Assembly: GCF_024166365.1 (NCBI RefSeq)
Contig: NC_064822.1
Coordinates: 104,466,823 to 104,530,822, forward strand
Direction: 5' to 3'
Length of the DNA: 64,000 nucleotides
Source of the DNA: Elephas maximus indicus
Lineage: Eukaryota; Chordata; Mammalia; Proboscidea; Elephantidae
Below are positions 20,156 to 30,927 of the stretch, in pieces; position 1 is the first letter of the stretch, and each line of letters starts with the position of its first letter. Below the pieces are notes generated by a model that was not told where the DNA came from, ran no database searches, and saw nothing but the letters and a program-made list of their open reading frames with translations. The position numbers were made by a program, and so were the translations under genes.

Positions 20156-21334
20156 TATTAGCCACTATACCTTGCTGCCACCATGCCTTGAAATTGCATA
20201 TTGATATACTTCTGGAAAACCTCAGATGTCTGCAAGTCTACCCCAGACCTCATAGAAGTGGCAGCAGAAGGGCAGGAGTATCCCAGGTCAGATGTGCAAA
20301 AGGACCTAAGTCTAATATAAAGAGAAAGGGTGGTAACAGCCCTAAAGAGACTCCTATGCTACTGAGGTTGCTCTTTGGATATCCTTCCAGCAGCCCTTAT
20401 TTCTTTTTAGGCACTGGATCATAGAAGCAAAGGCCACTGGCAGAACTTTTGAAAATCAGCATGAAAAACCATCACCCCCAGTTACAATCCTGACCAGCCT
20501 GAAGCCAAGCACTGATAAGGTTACAACTAAAAAGCACATCTAGATATTGTCCGTCTATCCCATCTAAGGGCATTGACAGAGTGCCTCGGACTAAGGCTCC
20601 TCCAGTAGGCAGGAGAGGTCTATGCCCACCTTGAGAAGCTGCTATTCAGGCAACCTTACAAGTCCCTGGGGGAGGTATTAGGCCAGTTTAGGCCATAAGG
20701 CTGGGGGGTTAGAGAGACTGGAAAAGTAGAGGCAGATGGGACCAAACCTTCTGAGTTGAAACATTATCCAGATGGACAATGAACTGAGATGGTAGGTCAA
20801 TAAGAATAGGCAAAAGCAATAGCCTTTGACAACTAAAAAAGGTAGCACAAGTCCAAAGGTGTGAAAGGTATGAAAAGGTCACCAAGTTATGAAAAGAGCA
20901 AAGAACATCCATATTAATGAAAAGTACTAGGACATGGGGAGGGAGGGGAGACTGACATACACCAGGGGCATTATTTCTTACTTCATTCCTCAGCTCAACT
21001 CTCTTGGGGAGCCGAAATCTTCACAACACTTTAGTCCCTGCCTCCACACTCTTTAATTCTTAACCTTATTACGAATGAGGGGCTTCCCTACCATTCTGAG
21101 TTCCAACAAATGCCTGCTCCAGGATGGAAGCTAGGTCCCAGCATGTGGCAGCTGACCACTAGAGGGCGGTGTTTCTGTAATTAACGGGATCTTGAGAACC
21201 AGAAGAAGTACATTGTCTGCCTACAAACATGCATGGCAGTGGCAGCCAAGTGGCAACTGATACCTATGTAGAGAGAAGCCAACAGATCAAAAAGGTGGGA
21301 AAGGCAAGTAGTAAGTGTTACGGTAATGGTCCTG

Positions 21335-21578
21335 CATGAATAAGAAGTAAGGAATAGAAACAAGGTGGGAGGTAAGTGTTAGTCCTGCTTTATCACCAAA
21401 AACACCATAGCCATCACTGCTTGGAAAGAAGAAAATAAAGATTAATATTAGTCCTGAGCTTTCCCAGACACAGAGAAGTCAATAACAAAAGATTTCTCAG
21501 TTTATTTGTATATACACATTGTCACCCCAGGGAGCCAGCTCCACTTCAGGAAGCCCCAGCTCCCCTTACCTAGCCAAC
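21335..21578 (+). repeat. Inverted repeat arm A (RHEBL1 3' end)
   Basis: This arm covers the RHEBL1 polyadenylation signal and its downstream flank. Its reverse complement is found at 22,414-22,668. By eye the two agree at roughly 80-85%, with about 30 consecutive identical bases starting at the TCACCCCAGGGAGCC core (near 21,522). No interspersed-repeat family is recognised. Confidence 0.8.
21501..21506 (-). terminator. RHEBL1: RHEBL1 poly(A) signal AATAAA
   Basis: TTTATT on the plus strand gives AATAAA on the minus strand, about 395 nt after the RHEBL1 stop codon. A T/GT-rich stretch (CTTTTGTTATTGACTTCTC) follows on the sense strand, as expected for a cleavage site. Confidence 0.75.
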
Positions 21579-21900
21579 ACCCAAAACCTACACAGGAGGA
21601 GTCCTGGATAAAGAATGTCAAGGACCCATACCCCAGTACTGCAGGCTGTAACAGAACTCATTAGCAAAAACAGGGGGCTAGAGGCCAGTGCCTATGAGAC
21701 ATCCTTGCCCCTTTGTAAACATTGACACCCAGGCCGTCAGAGCCTGGGAAAAGTGTGCAAACATGAGTGTACCAGACTGTGTGCCCAGAGGGCTAGGGAC
21801 GCAGCTGGCAACCATACCCGTGAAGTCCTGAGGGTATGCCCCACTGGAGCCTGGCAAATGCCAGCGGCAGAAATAAGGCAGTTACCCCATGCCCAAAGGC

Positions 21901-24721
21901 TCACATGAGTCGGCAGTGACGCTCTTGCCCATAGGAATTCTCCACACGGGCAATCTCCTGAATGACTTTGGTGAAGATGCCTTGAGTCAGCTGCAAAGGA
22001 TAGAGATTCAAGGCAAAGGTTAGTTAGTTCATGCCAACACTACCCAGGTCTGAGGTGAACACCCCACTTCCCCACCATCCCCACCACTAAGAAGTGCCAT
22101 GAGAAAAACAGTACTACTCCCTCTACCTTGCTAATGGCCAGGTCAAGTACCTGATTTTCTCGAGCAGATGACTCCATAAATGTCGCGCCCCAGGACTCTG
22201 CCAGCTTCTTCCCTTCAACTGCTTGGACCTCCCTGGAAACAAATTCAGGACATGAAGATGGAAGATGGCAATGTCCCCCCATGTTGTTTGCAACATCTTT
22301 AGAATCTAGACCTCCTCTGACCTACCCCACTTTCCCAAGGTTTGGGAGGAGGATTAAGAAAGAAGATATAAACAAAGGAGTGAGGAGTGAATGTGGGACA
22401 AAGGCTTGTAGGATATTGGCTGGGTAAGGGGAGCTGGGAACTCCTGAAGTGGAGCTGGCTCCCTGGGGTGATGATGTATATACACAAATAAATTGAGAAA
22501 TCTTTTGTTGTTGACTTCTCTGTTTTTCTCTGTGTCGGGGGAGAGCTCACGACTAATTCCATTCTTTATTTTCTCCTTTTCCAAGCAGTGATAGTTGTGG
22601 TCTTTTTTATGACGAAGCAGGGCTAATACTTTCCACCCACTTCGTTCCTATTCCTTACTCCTCATTCATTCAGTGTTATTTTGGTACCCTATGGGAAATT
22701 ATGGCTTTTGAGATAGAAGGGTACTTCATCTTAACCCTCAAGTTAGAAACAGAGATGAAATGATTTGCCAAAACTTGTGGCAGCGGCAGGAATAGGGCCT
22801 GGGTGATTCCTGGCCCAGCTCACTTTCCTTCATCCTGAGCAGCAGAGATTCACATACCTAGCTGGAGAGAGATCTGCCTTGTTCCCAACTAGCACCACCG
22901 GCAGCCTGTAGGGAAACAGCAGTCACTATAAGATCCCCTTCCATTCCTCATGGACCCTAACCTCCCTCACGTCAGTCACATCAGGGCTGAACAACTCCCC
23001 ATCAGCCCAGGCAGTACTCGTGTCCTCCCTAACTGGACCATTCTCCCCTCTGCTGTCCTCCACCCCCTCTTGTCCACAGGATGTTTCTGTCCCCCAGGGC
23101 CACTTACCTGGTTTTCCCATGGCCTTCATGTAGCTTTTGGTACAGACTCTCAATGACTTGGAAGCTTCAAACACAGATATAAAGCTGTAACCTTAAATCT
23201 GGGACAGACCCAGGTCCTACAAGTCCCCCACTCACAGCCTTTCTCACTTACCTATGCTGAGAGGTAACAGAATATACAAGCACGTAACCATGGACCCCAA
23301 TGATGAATGAATAGGGCAGAATGCTGTACTCATCCTGATAAGAAATAGAAACATCAATACCTAGATCTACACCATTCAGGTGGCAAAGGTTGGTGGGACT
23401 CCACCCCAGGGACCCTCCCTACTCCAGTTACTTCTGTTCAACAAATATTTATAATGTAGCTCCAATGAGCCCTGCACACTGCTAGCTGCTAAAATGCTTT
23501 ACTTTTAATACTACTTCTCAAATAAGCCTCAGAGGCTACAAAACTTCACCTCCCAAGGCTGAACTGCCACGTTCGGCTACCCTACCCCAACTAGTACCTG
23601 CCCTGCAGTGTCCACCAGGTGTAGGTGAAACTCATCTTTGCCAAGAGTCACTATCTTGCTGTAAGCTGAAAAGAAAAATCGACCATGAGGGGCCTTGTAG
23701 GGCTAGCAACATGTGCCCCCATACAATCTTAACCCTGGGGGTAACAATGGATGGACCAGGTCCAGGGAGCTCTCCAGGAAACTGGAAAGACAATGCTAGG
23801 GTTCTTATTGTCTACAACTACACCACCCTGGACACAGTATCTTGCAAGATCCAAACTCTAGCTCCACTCACAGAACAGGATTGTGTGAAAAGGATTTAAT
23901 GTCTAATTAAATAAGACCCTTGGCACCAGAGAAATTCCACATTATGGAGTTGGGTGGAGCCCTAGCCCTGTCACACTAACAGAGAATTCTACTCACTATT
24001 CTCCACTGTAGGATCATAGCCTTCCAAGAACTCGCCTTCCACAAATTGATGTGCCAAAGATGTCTTCCCTGTGGGGAGCAGTGGTAATTGTATCCAAATC
24101 CCCCATTCACATTCACACCCTCCGACCTTTCAGTCTTTGGCCCTGGACTAACAGGGACCCCCAATTAGCACCCCAGCCTGTGAGTGCTCCAAGAATGCCT
24201 TCCCCTTGCCTACTGCCACTCTCTTTTCACCCAGGGTCTCTGTACATCAGCTACACTACAACCAGTGGCGCCGCAGGAAGGCTTTCCCGCAGCCTTCCCT
24301 TCCCCCAGGAGATTCGGGATTCCCTAGCGTCTAGTCCGCCCCGATCCTGGGCACCTGCGACCACCAGCCCTACGCAGACCGTGCTCCCTGCACCAAATCC
24401 TGACCCTACTCCCACCCCCAACGTAGCCGAGGGAATCACTCTACTGTTCCTGTAGCCAATCCTACATTAACCGTTGCGTGCCCCTGGTCCCTGCAGCGGT
24501 CCCCACCCCATCCCACCCAGCCCTTCCTCTTCCACCCTTTCAATCCTTGCTCTACACTAACGTTCGCACGATGTCTCCGTTCCTCCTTGGGTCGGGCTCC
24601 CGCGACAGAGCGCCCCCTTTGGCCACAAAGCCGCGGTGCGTCCGTGCTCTCCCCAAGGCGGAGACTCACCTACAGAACGGTATCCGAGGATGACCACCTT
24701 CCTGTAGCGGACCAGCGGCAT
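21901..24721 (-). CDS. RHEBL1: RHEBL1, Rheb-like small GTPase, 8 coding exons
   Basis: Ras-superfamily GTPase of the Rheb subfamily, an activator of mTORC1 signalling on endomembranes. Exons, high to low: 24670-24721, 23997-24068, 23598-23665, 23252-23334, 23108-23164, 22858-22905, 22151-22232, 21901-21990 (stop TGA at 21903-21901). They total 552 nt, 183 residues, the same length as human. G1 is GYRSVGKTS (13-21) with the Rheb-typical Arg15. Switch I is YDPTVENTYSK with Thr38, G3 is DTAGQ (60-64), G4 is NKAD (119-122) and G5 is ESSA. The C-terminal CaaX box is CRLM (180-183), predicting farnesylation. All phases are consistent and no lesion is seen. RHEB itself is less likely, because the N-terminus MPLVRYRKV and the KMT2D-DHH neighbourhood fit the RHEBL1 paralogue. 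Confidence 0.96.
22233..22857. other. RHEBL1 intron 6, containing inverted repeat arm B
   Basis: 625-bp intron between exon 6 (GNKADLSPA) and exon 7 (EVQAVEGKK). Its main content is the inverted copy of the gene's own 3' end. Confidence 0.85.
22414..22668 (-). repeat. Inverted repeat arm B (RHEBL1 intron 6)
   Basis: The reverse complement of 22,414-22,668 aligns along its length with 21,335-21,578. Shared blocks include CACTGCTTGGAAA, GAGAAGTCAA, CAAAAGATTTCTCA, a TTTATTTGT block and the 30-base CCCCAGGGAGCCAGCTCC core. The arm carries AATAAA on the plus strand at 22,487-22,492 with a GT-rich tail, a mirror-image copy of the RHEBL1 poly(A) module. One extra tract of about 10 nt (near 22,524-22,533) distinguishes it. 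Confidence 0.8.
23666..23996. other. RHEBL1 intron 2
   Basis: 331-bp intron between the switch I and DTAGQ exons. It has no recognisable repeat or gene. Confidence 0.7.
24069..24669. other. RHEBL1 intron 1
   Basis: 601-bp intron, GC-rich toward the promoter. No repeat or second gene is seen. Confidence 0.7.
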
Positions 24722-25060
24722 GGCAGGAGCCCGCCCCAAGGGGCTTGGAGAACTGCAGGCTGAGAAAGCCCGAAGAAGAGGAGCTCAGGGTGTAAGCGGG
24801 CGTGGCAACCGTGCAAGAAAGTCGCTCACCCAGAAGCTGCCAGGGCCAAGCTATAGGGAAACCAAAACAAGCGCCGCGCCCGGAGCCGGCCACGTGATCA
24901 CAACACTGCACGACTAAACCGAGGGAGCCCGGCGCCGAGGGAACTACACTGCCGCGCCGCTCCGAGCTCCGCCCCCCAGGTTGTTCCCCATTGGTCTATT
25001 AGAAAGAATAAGGGCGGGGTCGCGAGCAGGAGGGAAGGGTGGGTCTCACGTGGAGCGGGA
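24722..25060 (-). promoter_or_regulatory. RHEBL1: RHEBL1 promoter region
   Basis: CpG-rich flank of the RHEBL1 ATG. It has an E-box CACGTG at 24,891-24,896 (TCACGTGG on the gene's strand), an inverted CCAAT box at 24,990-24,994 (ACCAATGGGG on the minus strand) and a GC box near 25,012-25,019. There is no TATA box. The start site was not determined. Confidence 0.65.
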
Positions 25061-25922
25061 GAGCTGGGAGCTGCGCGTGCGCAGACTGGAGCCGGCTCAT
25101 TCATAAAGAAACAGAAAGGAACCCGGGGTCCTAGAGATGTTTGCGCAATTGCAACTAGCGGAGTGGCTGTGAAGAACCACGAATGGGAAATGCCCGCTGT
25201 GTCTGAGCTGGAGTTTCTGGTCAAATGACTCTAGTCCTCCCTTTTACAAGGCCACTGGGGTCTTTGGATGGGGAAAGAAGGCCAACATTTAAATATATTC
25301 CCTTCTCTTCCCCCAGCCTTCAGCCCCAGACCTTTTTGTGACAGTCGTCAGATTTCCCCAGTCTTCCAGAATCTAACCTCTGAATGGCAATTCTTGTTCT
25401 TAGAAAAATTGCTAGAATTTGTGGCCAAGTCGTATGAGGTATCGTCGTCATCATCATCTTAATCCTCAATACATTCATTTATTCAACATATTTATTGAGC
25501 TCTATTTTATGCTCCAGGCTTTGGGAACAGAGCACTGAACAAGACTGAAGAGGTTACTGTTCTCATGAACATTAAAACCCAGTGGGGGAAGTCAAACATA
25601 TAAACAAGGAGATATCAGATAGTCTTCAGTGCTATAAAAGAGGTGATAAGAAATGACCACTTTAGATTAGTGATACCTCCTCTCAGAGGAAAAGAGGAAG
25701 TCCCATTTAAACTGAGATCTGAATGGCAGTAAGGAGCCAACTAGTAGTAGATTCCAACAGAAGAATTCACCAATGCTACGATCATAAAGTAGAAATAAAT
25801 TTGGTAAATCCCAGGAATGGGGGCAAAAAGCCAGTGAGCCTAAATCAGGTAAGTCTGAGAGGAAGACAGAGGTCAGGTCAGGTGAAAGAATTTGGGTTAA
25901 TTCTAAGTACCTAGGAAGTTGT
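25061..25922. other. RHEBL1 upstream flank with L2-like fragment
   Basis: Start of the gene-free interval between RHEBL1 and DHH. About 25,465-25,615 resembles an L2 3' end (TCATTTATTCAACATATTTATTGAG, GGGAACAGAGCACTGAACAAG). No gene is seen. Confidence 0.6.
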
Positions 25923-25924
25923 CG

Positions 25925-26098
25925 GGAAACCCTGGGGGCGTAGTGGTTAAGTGCTACGCGGCTAAGCAAAGGGTAGGCGGTTCGAATCCACTAGGCGCTC
26001 CTTGGAAACTCTATGGAGCAGTTCTACTCTGTCCTATAGGGTCGCTATGAGTTGGAATTGACTCAACAGCACTGGGTTTTTTTTGTTGTTGTTGTTAC
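25925..26098 (+). mobile_element. AfroSINE (short form)
   Basis: Runs from the tRNA-like head (AACCCTGGGGGCGTAGTGG) through GGTTCGAATCCACTAGGCG, CAGTTCTACTCTGTCC and GGGTCGCTATGAGTTGG to a T/GTT-rich tail (TTTTTTTTGTTGTTGTTG). The flanks GGAAGTTGT and CGAAGCTGT are similar. Confidence 0.9.
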
Positions 26099-26110
26099 GA
26101 AGCTGTTGAG

Positions 26111-26315
26111 AAGCCCTAGTGGTGCAGTGGTTAAACTCTTGTTTGGCTGCTAACCAAAAGGTTCGTGGTTCGGATTCACCAGCTGCTCTGCAGGAGAAAG
26201 ATATGGCAGTCTGCTTCCTTAAAGATTACAGCCTTGGAAATCCTATGGGGCAGTTCTACTCTGTCCTGGAGGGTCACTATGAGTCAGAATAGAATCTACT
26301 TGATGGCAACAGGAG
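26111..26315 (+). mobile_element. AfroSINE (long form)
   Basis: The long subtype carries an extra middle block (GCAGGAGAAAGATATGGCAG, TCTGCTTCCTTAAAGATTAC) between the B-box part and the common 3' part. It is flanked by GAAGCTGTTGA on both sides (26,099 and 26,316). Confidence 0.88.
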
Positions 26316-26588
26316 GAAGCTGTTGAAGATGTTCATGCAGGGGCATGACGTAATCTGATACGTGTTTCTGAAAGGTCTCCCTGGCTATGGAGAATGGATT
26401 AGAGGTAGGGAGATCAACTAGGAGACTGTTGTTTGTAGTCTAGATAGTTATGCTGGTGGCTTGGCTATAGTGGTAGTGGAGATGAAATTAAGTGGAGATT
26501 CAGGACATGTTTGAAGCTGAAGTCAAGCTGACTTGCTAAAGAATTTGGTATAGGAGATTAGGGAAGGGAAGAGTTCTATTATGTGCCA

Positions 26589-26715
26589 GGAGCCCTGGTG
26601 GTGTCATGGTTAAGTGCTCAGCTGCTAACCAAAAGGTTGGCAGTTCAAATCCACCGGCTGCTCCTTGGAAACCCCATGGGGCAGTTCTACTCTCGACAGC
26701 ATCTAACAACAACGA
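26589..26715 (+). mobile_element. AfroSINE with internal deletion
   Basis: GGAGCCCTGGTGG head and GGCAGTTCAAATCCACCGG, then an abrupt jump from TTCTACTCT to CGACAGCATCTAACAACAAC, so the TATGAGTCGGAATCGA segment is missing. Confidence 0.85.
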
Positions 26716-26799
26716 CTATGTGCCAGCCAATGTGCTTGGTATATTTCATGCATTATCTCATTTAATACTGGCAACAACCCTAAGGTTGATAGTTGGGTC

Positions 26800-26985
26800 T
26801 GTTGGTTCATTCATCACCAATATTTATTGAACAAATACCATGTCCCAGGCACCTTTCTGGGTTCTGGGAACAGAACAATGAGCAACACAGACAAGGTCTT
26901 TGCTCTCAAGAAACAAGTATTCTTTCAGGTGAAGACCAACAATCTACAAGCAAACAATACATAAGTTACCAAAAAAAAAAAAAAA
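26800..26985 (+). mobile_element. L2-like fragment ending in an A-run
   Basis: Contains TTGGTTCATTCATCACCAATATTTATTGAAC and CAGGCACCTTTCTGGGTTCTGGGAACAG, typical of L2 3' ends, then a run of 17 A at about 26,970. Diverged. Confidence 0.6.
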
Positions 26986-27021
26986 AGTAATAACTGCAGT
27001 GAAACTGCCAAAAGAACAAAC

Positions 27022-27325
27022 TAATCTGTCTTGGAAGAAGTACAACCAGAATGCTCCTTAGAAGCAAGGATGGAAAGACTGCATCTCATACACTTTGTCA
27101 CGTTATCAGGAGGGATCAGTCCCTAGAGAAGGACATCATGCTTGGTAAAGTAGAGGGTCAGTGAAAAAGAGGAAGACCCTCAATGAGATGGGTTGACACA
27201 GTGTTGGTAACAATGGGTTTAAGCATATCAAAGATTGTGAGGATGGCCCGGGACAAAGCAGTGTTTTGTTCTGTTGTGTGTAGGAGCCAGCTTGACAGCA
27301 CCTAACAGCAACACAACAACACAAT
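27022..27325 (+). mobile_element. RTE-type LINE, 3' end fragment
   Basis: Contains CTTGGAAGAAGTACAACCAG, CAGGAGGGATCAGTCCCTAG, AGAAGGACATCATGCTTGG and CTCAATGAGATGGGTTGAC, and ends CAGCACCTAACAGCAACAC. The same sequence recurs at 58,790-59,065 and, inverted, at 62,343-63,835. Confidence 0.82.
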
Positions 27326-27430
27326 GAAATTTAAAAAACACAACAGGATATTAATGGGCTAGAAAGTAACTTGGGGTATGATACTCCTCTTTTTTATATG
27401 AGATCTTAGAAAGTCTGAGAAGATGACATT

Positions 27431-27570
27431 TGTGCCAGTTGCCGTCAAGTCAATTTTGACTCATGGGGACCCCGTATGTGTCAGTAGTATTGTGCTCCAT
27501 AAGGTTTTCAATGGCTAAGTTTTCAGAAACAAACTGCTGGGCCTTTCTTCTGAAGTATCTTCGTGGTAGA
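27431..27570 (-). mobile_element. Diverged AfroSINE/RTE-tail fragment, minus
   Basis: GTTGCCGTCAAGTCAATTTTGACTC followed by a GGGACCCC- and AAGGTTTTCAATGGC-like run matches the SINE 3' half in reverse. It is older than the other copies. Confidence 0.65.
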
Positions 27571-28031
27571 CAATGAGACCATCTACGACATCTGTTGCTG
27601 GAAACTTGATGTTGAGCACCCAACCTACATTAACCTGAATTTTCTGATATTCAGCTTATTGTTGTAGTCACTTGAATGTTAAGAATGTATTTGGCTGCGA
27701 TAACAGAAAACTCAAGTAACAATCGCTTAAACAGGGATTTATTTTTCTCAGGTAGCAAAACTGGAGGTAAGTGCCATGAGTCTGTATAATGTCAGATCTG
27801 GCATCTGCAGTTCTCTTGACCTTTTCCTCATGCTTATCACCTCATGGTCTCAAGTTAATTTCACCTCCATCATCACATTTAAGTTTCAAGAGAAGTTCTG
27901 GTGATCATAAAAACACTGATATTGAAAATGAATATAAAGAGCTTGAATAAAATTATTCTTGAAATGGAAAAACAGCAAAATCAATCTATTATTTTATAGG
28001 ATATGTGCTTTTAAGTATGTATATGTAACTA

Positions 28032-28234
28032 GGGGAGCCTTAGTGACACAGTGGTTAATCACTCATCTGCTAACTGAAAGGTTGGCGGTTCGAATCCATC
28101 AGCCACTCTGCAGAAGAAAGATGTGGCAGTCTGCTTCTGTAAAGATTACAGCCTTGGAAACCCTATGGTGAAGTTCTACTCTGTCCTATAGGGTCTCTAT
28201 GAGTTGGAATCAACTCAACTGCAATGGGTTAGTA
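28032..28234 (+). mobile_element. AfroSINE (long form)
   Basis: GGGGAGCCTTAGTGACACAG head, GGCGGTTCGAATCCATCAGC, GAAAGATGTGGCAGTCTGC and a GGGTCTCTATGAGTTGG 3' part. Confidence 0.88.
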
Positions 28235-28299
28235 GTTATATGTAACTTAGTTTATATGTAATGTTATAAGTATACATTTGACTGTTTAATTCCTAAAAG

Positions 28300-28558
28300 T
28301 TGGCTCAAACTGGTGAAGGACAAGCTTCTTGGATCAAGTCGACAATGAGACTATGTTGGCATCTCCTGTCTGGAGGGGAGATGAGAGGGCAGAGGTGTCC
28401 AGAAGCTACCCGAATCTACACGGGGCGGGGGTGGGGGGAGTACTGTGCTATCTCATCAGAGGGAGAGCAATTAGGAGTGTATAGCAAGGTGTATGTAAAT
28501 TTTTGTATAAGAGACTGATTTGTAAACTTTCACTTAAAGCATAATAAAAAAAAAAAAA
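28300..28558 (+). mobile_element. 5'-truncated L1 3' end, sense
   Basis: CTTCTTGGATCAAGTCGAC, CATCTCCTGTCTGGAGGGG, AGCAATTAGGAGTGTATAGC, then CTTTCACTTAAAGCATAAT plus poly(A). The same L1 3' UTR occurs sense at 53,605 and antisense at 52,061 and 52,562. Confidence 0.82.
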
Positions 28559-30577
28559 GTTGACCAAACAGCTCCTTTTATTTTGGGTCTTCTAATTAGG
28601 AAAATGGATAATCATCTCGCTTTGCTATCAACATTTTTTTAGCATATGCAGATATAGAGTTAAGATAAGACGTAGACATGCTATGTTTCTTAGATTTAGA
28701 TTAGCTAATAAATTGCTTTCAGATGCTCTCTGTCACTTTCCTTCCTGACCTGGAGGCCTTTCACTAAAGACCCAAACTTTAGCGTTATGGTTCTTACTAG
28801 CTTGGCATCTTTGGTTTGCTTCTGCAGATCCTCTCTTCAGCCTTCTCAACCCTGTTCTATGCTCTGGGAAGCCGAACTTTATAGATTGGATGAGTGCCCT
28901 CTGACCTCCAGTTGTATTTAGCTAATGGGAGGCACTGGCCAGAGACTGTAGGGTAGAGGAGAGACGGTCAGAGTCTTTATTCTCCTATTCGCTTCTTGTT
29001 GGGCTACATTTTGGCAGTGGTTACATTCATCTATCAGAGGCCACAACCCTGTTATACAACTACAGTTACAGCTTTCTCTGGGTTCTTGTAACCCCTTCCC
29101 CTTGACCCTTCAGACCTATGGTAGTAATGTCTCCCCACTGATGCCAGATGGAGAATGCTCCATCACTCTTGGTACCCCTTTACCTCATTCACCCCTTTAT
29201 AAACAGTCTTTTCGTTATATTTTCCTCAATACCCCATTTGAGTGTGCCGTCTGTTTCCTACAAGGACTTTGAATGATATACCTCTCACATAATGAAAAAT
29301 TCTTCAAGTAAAGGTTTAAGGCAAATTATATTAAATCTCACATCACAGTGTAAGAAGCTAGAAGCATAGAGGGAAAAACAGTTAATTCCATCTGGAAGAA
29401 TCATAGAAGGTTTCAATTGAGCTGGACCTTAAAGCCTGAGAAGGCAAAATGCTAAAGGAAGAGTGAAAACATAGTGTGTTCTGGAAATGCAGGGTGGACA
29501 ATGTACCTGCAGCACAGGCTATGCGTGAGAGTTAAGGCTGAAAATTAGTCTGGCATCAGATTAGGGAGGGCTTTGAGTGCCAGATTTAAGAACTTGACTT
29601 TCATTCAGCAGCCCGGGGTTCTCAAAATATACCACTAGTCATACGCAAGATGACTTAGTAACACATAAACTTTTAAAGAAAATTTTATGTCATGTCATTT
29701 TTTTTAATGAGTAGTAGGAAAAAAAATAATAACTAGAATGCCAAAACTGTGACTTCACAAATATTCTTGCTTAGAAGAGGCTAAAGCTGGTAATTAAAAA
29801 AGCCAGTAGAATTGGAGAAAAATATTAGGTAAACAATCATATATGTGGTAAGGGACTATGGAAATAGTTATGAAAATAGTGCAAAGTTTGGGAAACACAC
29901 AATAAGCAATTGAACCTTTGTATTTTCTTTTTTGGGGAGGGAGGGATGGAGGAAGGAAGGGCAGTACCATAAGGAGAACTGTGCTTTTAAGGATCACACT
30001 GGTGGCCTTGTGGAGGATGTACCCAGGAGGCCTGGGGTTGGAGGCAGGAAGCCCTATTAGGAAGCCAGTACCCAAGAGGGGAATGATGAGGGCTGGACTA
30101 GGTTAATGACAGAGAGGACGATGAGGACACTCCAGACAGAAGTTATGAAGTTGATGACCTAGTTAAATGGGAGAAAGTGGAGGAAGACGCCAATTCTACT
30201 TATAGAATTAGAGGACATGTGAAGAAGAATAGGCATTTTTTAGCGGGGCCAGTGAATTTAACGCATTCCGTTTTGATATATGGATTTTGAGGCATCTCCC
30301 AGATGTTCGCATGGGTTGATGTGTTGGTTAAGGATGTCTCTACCCACTCCATGAAAAATAACCAGAATACATATGCAGGCATCTTCTCTGCCTGTTTTGT
30401 AATTCCAGTTCTCTCCTTGGTCTTCCCCCTACTCTTGATTTCTGCCAGCATGGAGTATGTCAGGAAAAGTTGGAGGAAGTGCTTGGGTCTCTAAAGGAAG
30501 ATTGCTCAGTCCAGGGGCCACAATCAGCAATTTACAAAATAATGAAATCATAGCCTGTTAGACCCTAGGGGTCGTCT
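28559..30577. other. Intergenic, mostly unassigned
   Basis: 2 kb with no gene. About 29,610-29,910 is bounded by GGTTCTCAAAATATACCAC and AAGTTTGGGAAACACAC, the kind of ends seen in hAT-type fossils; I do not name the family. The rest is unassigned. Confidence 0.5.
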
Positions 30578-30772
30578 AGTACAGTGGTTCTCAAACTTGA
30601 CCACACATCAGAGTCACCTGGAGGGCTCGTTAAAGCACAGATTGCTGGGCCCCTCTCCAGAGTTTTTGATTCAGTAAATCTTGGTAAAATCCCAAAATTT
30701 GCATGTCTAACAAGTTACCAGATAATGCCGAGGTTGCTGGTGTGGGGACCACACTCTGAGAATCACTGATGT
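30578..30772 (+). mobile_element. MER20-like hAT DNA transposon fossil
   Basis: CAGTGGTTCTCAAACTTGAC start, GAGTCACCTGGAGGGCTCG, ATTGCTGGGCCCCTCTCCAG and an ACCACACTCTGAGAATCACTG end. Length and order fit this hAT-Charlie family. Confidence 0.75.
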
Positions 30773-30927
30773 AGTGCAACTTCTTCTCCATACTATAAAT
30801 TGGGAAACTGCAGCCCAGAAAAGTGAAGCACATCACAGCAGCAAAACATGGTGGGCTTAGCGGTTAACCAGACCTGGTTTCAAATTTTGGTTTATTCACT
30901 GTGTGATCATGGGCAGGTTACTTAGTG

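Larger units (their letters stand above)
18561..21480. other. Intergenic KMT2D-RHEBL1 with old repeats
   Basis: About 2.9 kb between the KMT2D promoter and the RHEBL1 poly(A) region. It holds MIR-like fragments and a MER5A-like transposon (separate entries). The segment 20,160-21,330 shows no gene and no repeat I can name. Confidence 0.65.

Noticed and set aside
25923-28234. SINE copies as possible tRNA genes
   Set aside because: They keep A/B-box-like sequence, but the bodies and 3' tails are SINE-specific and no tRNA cloverleaf can be completed.
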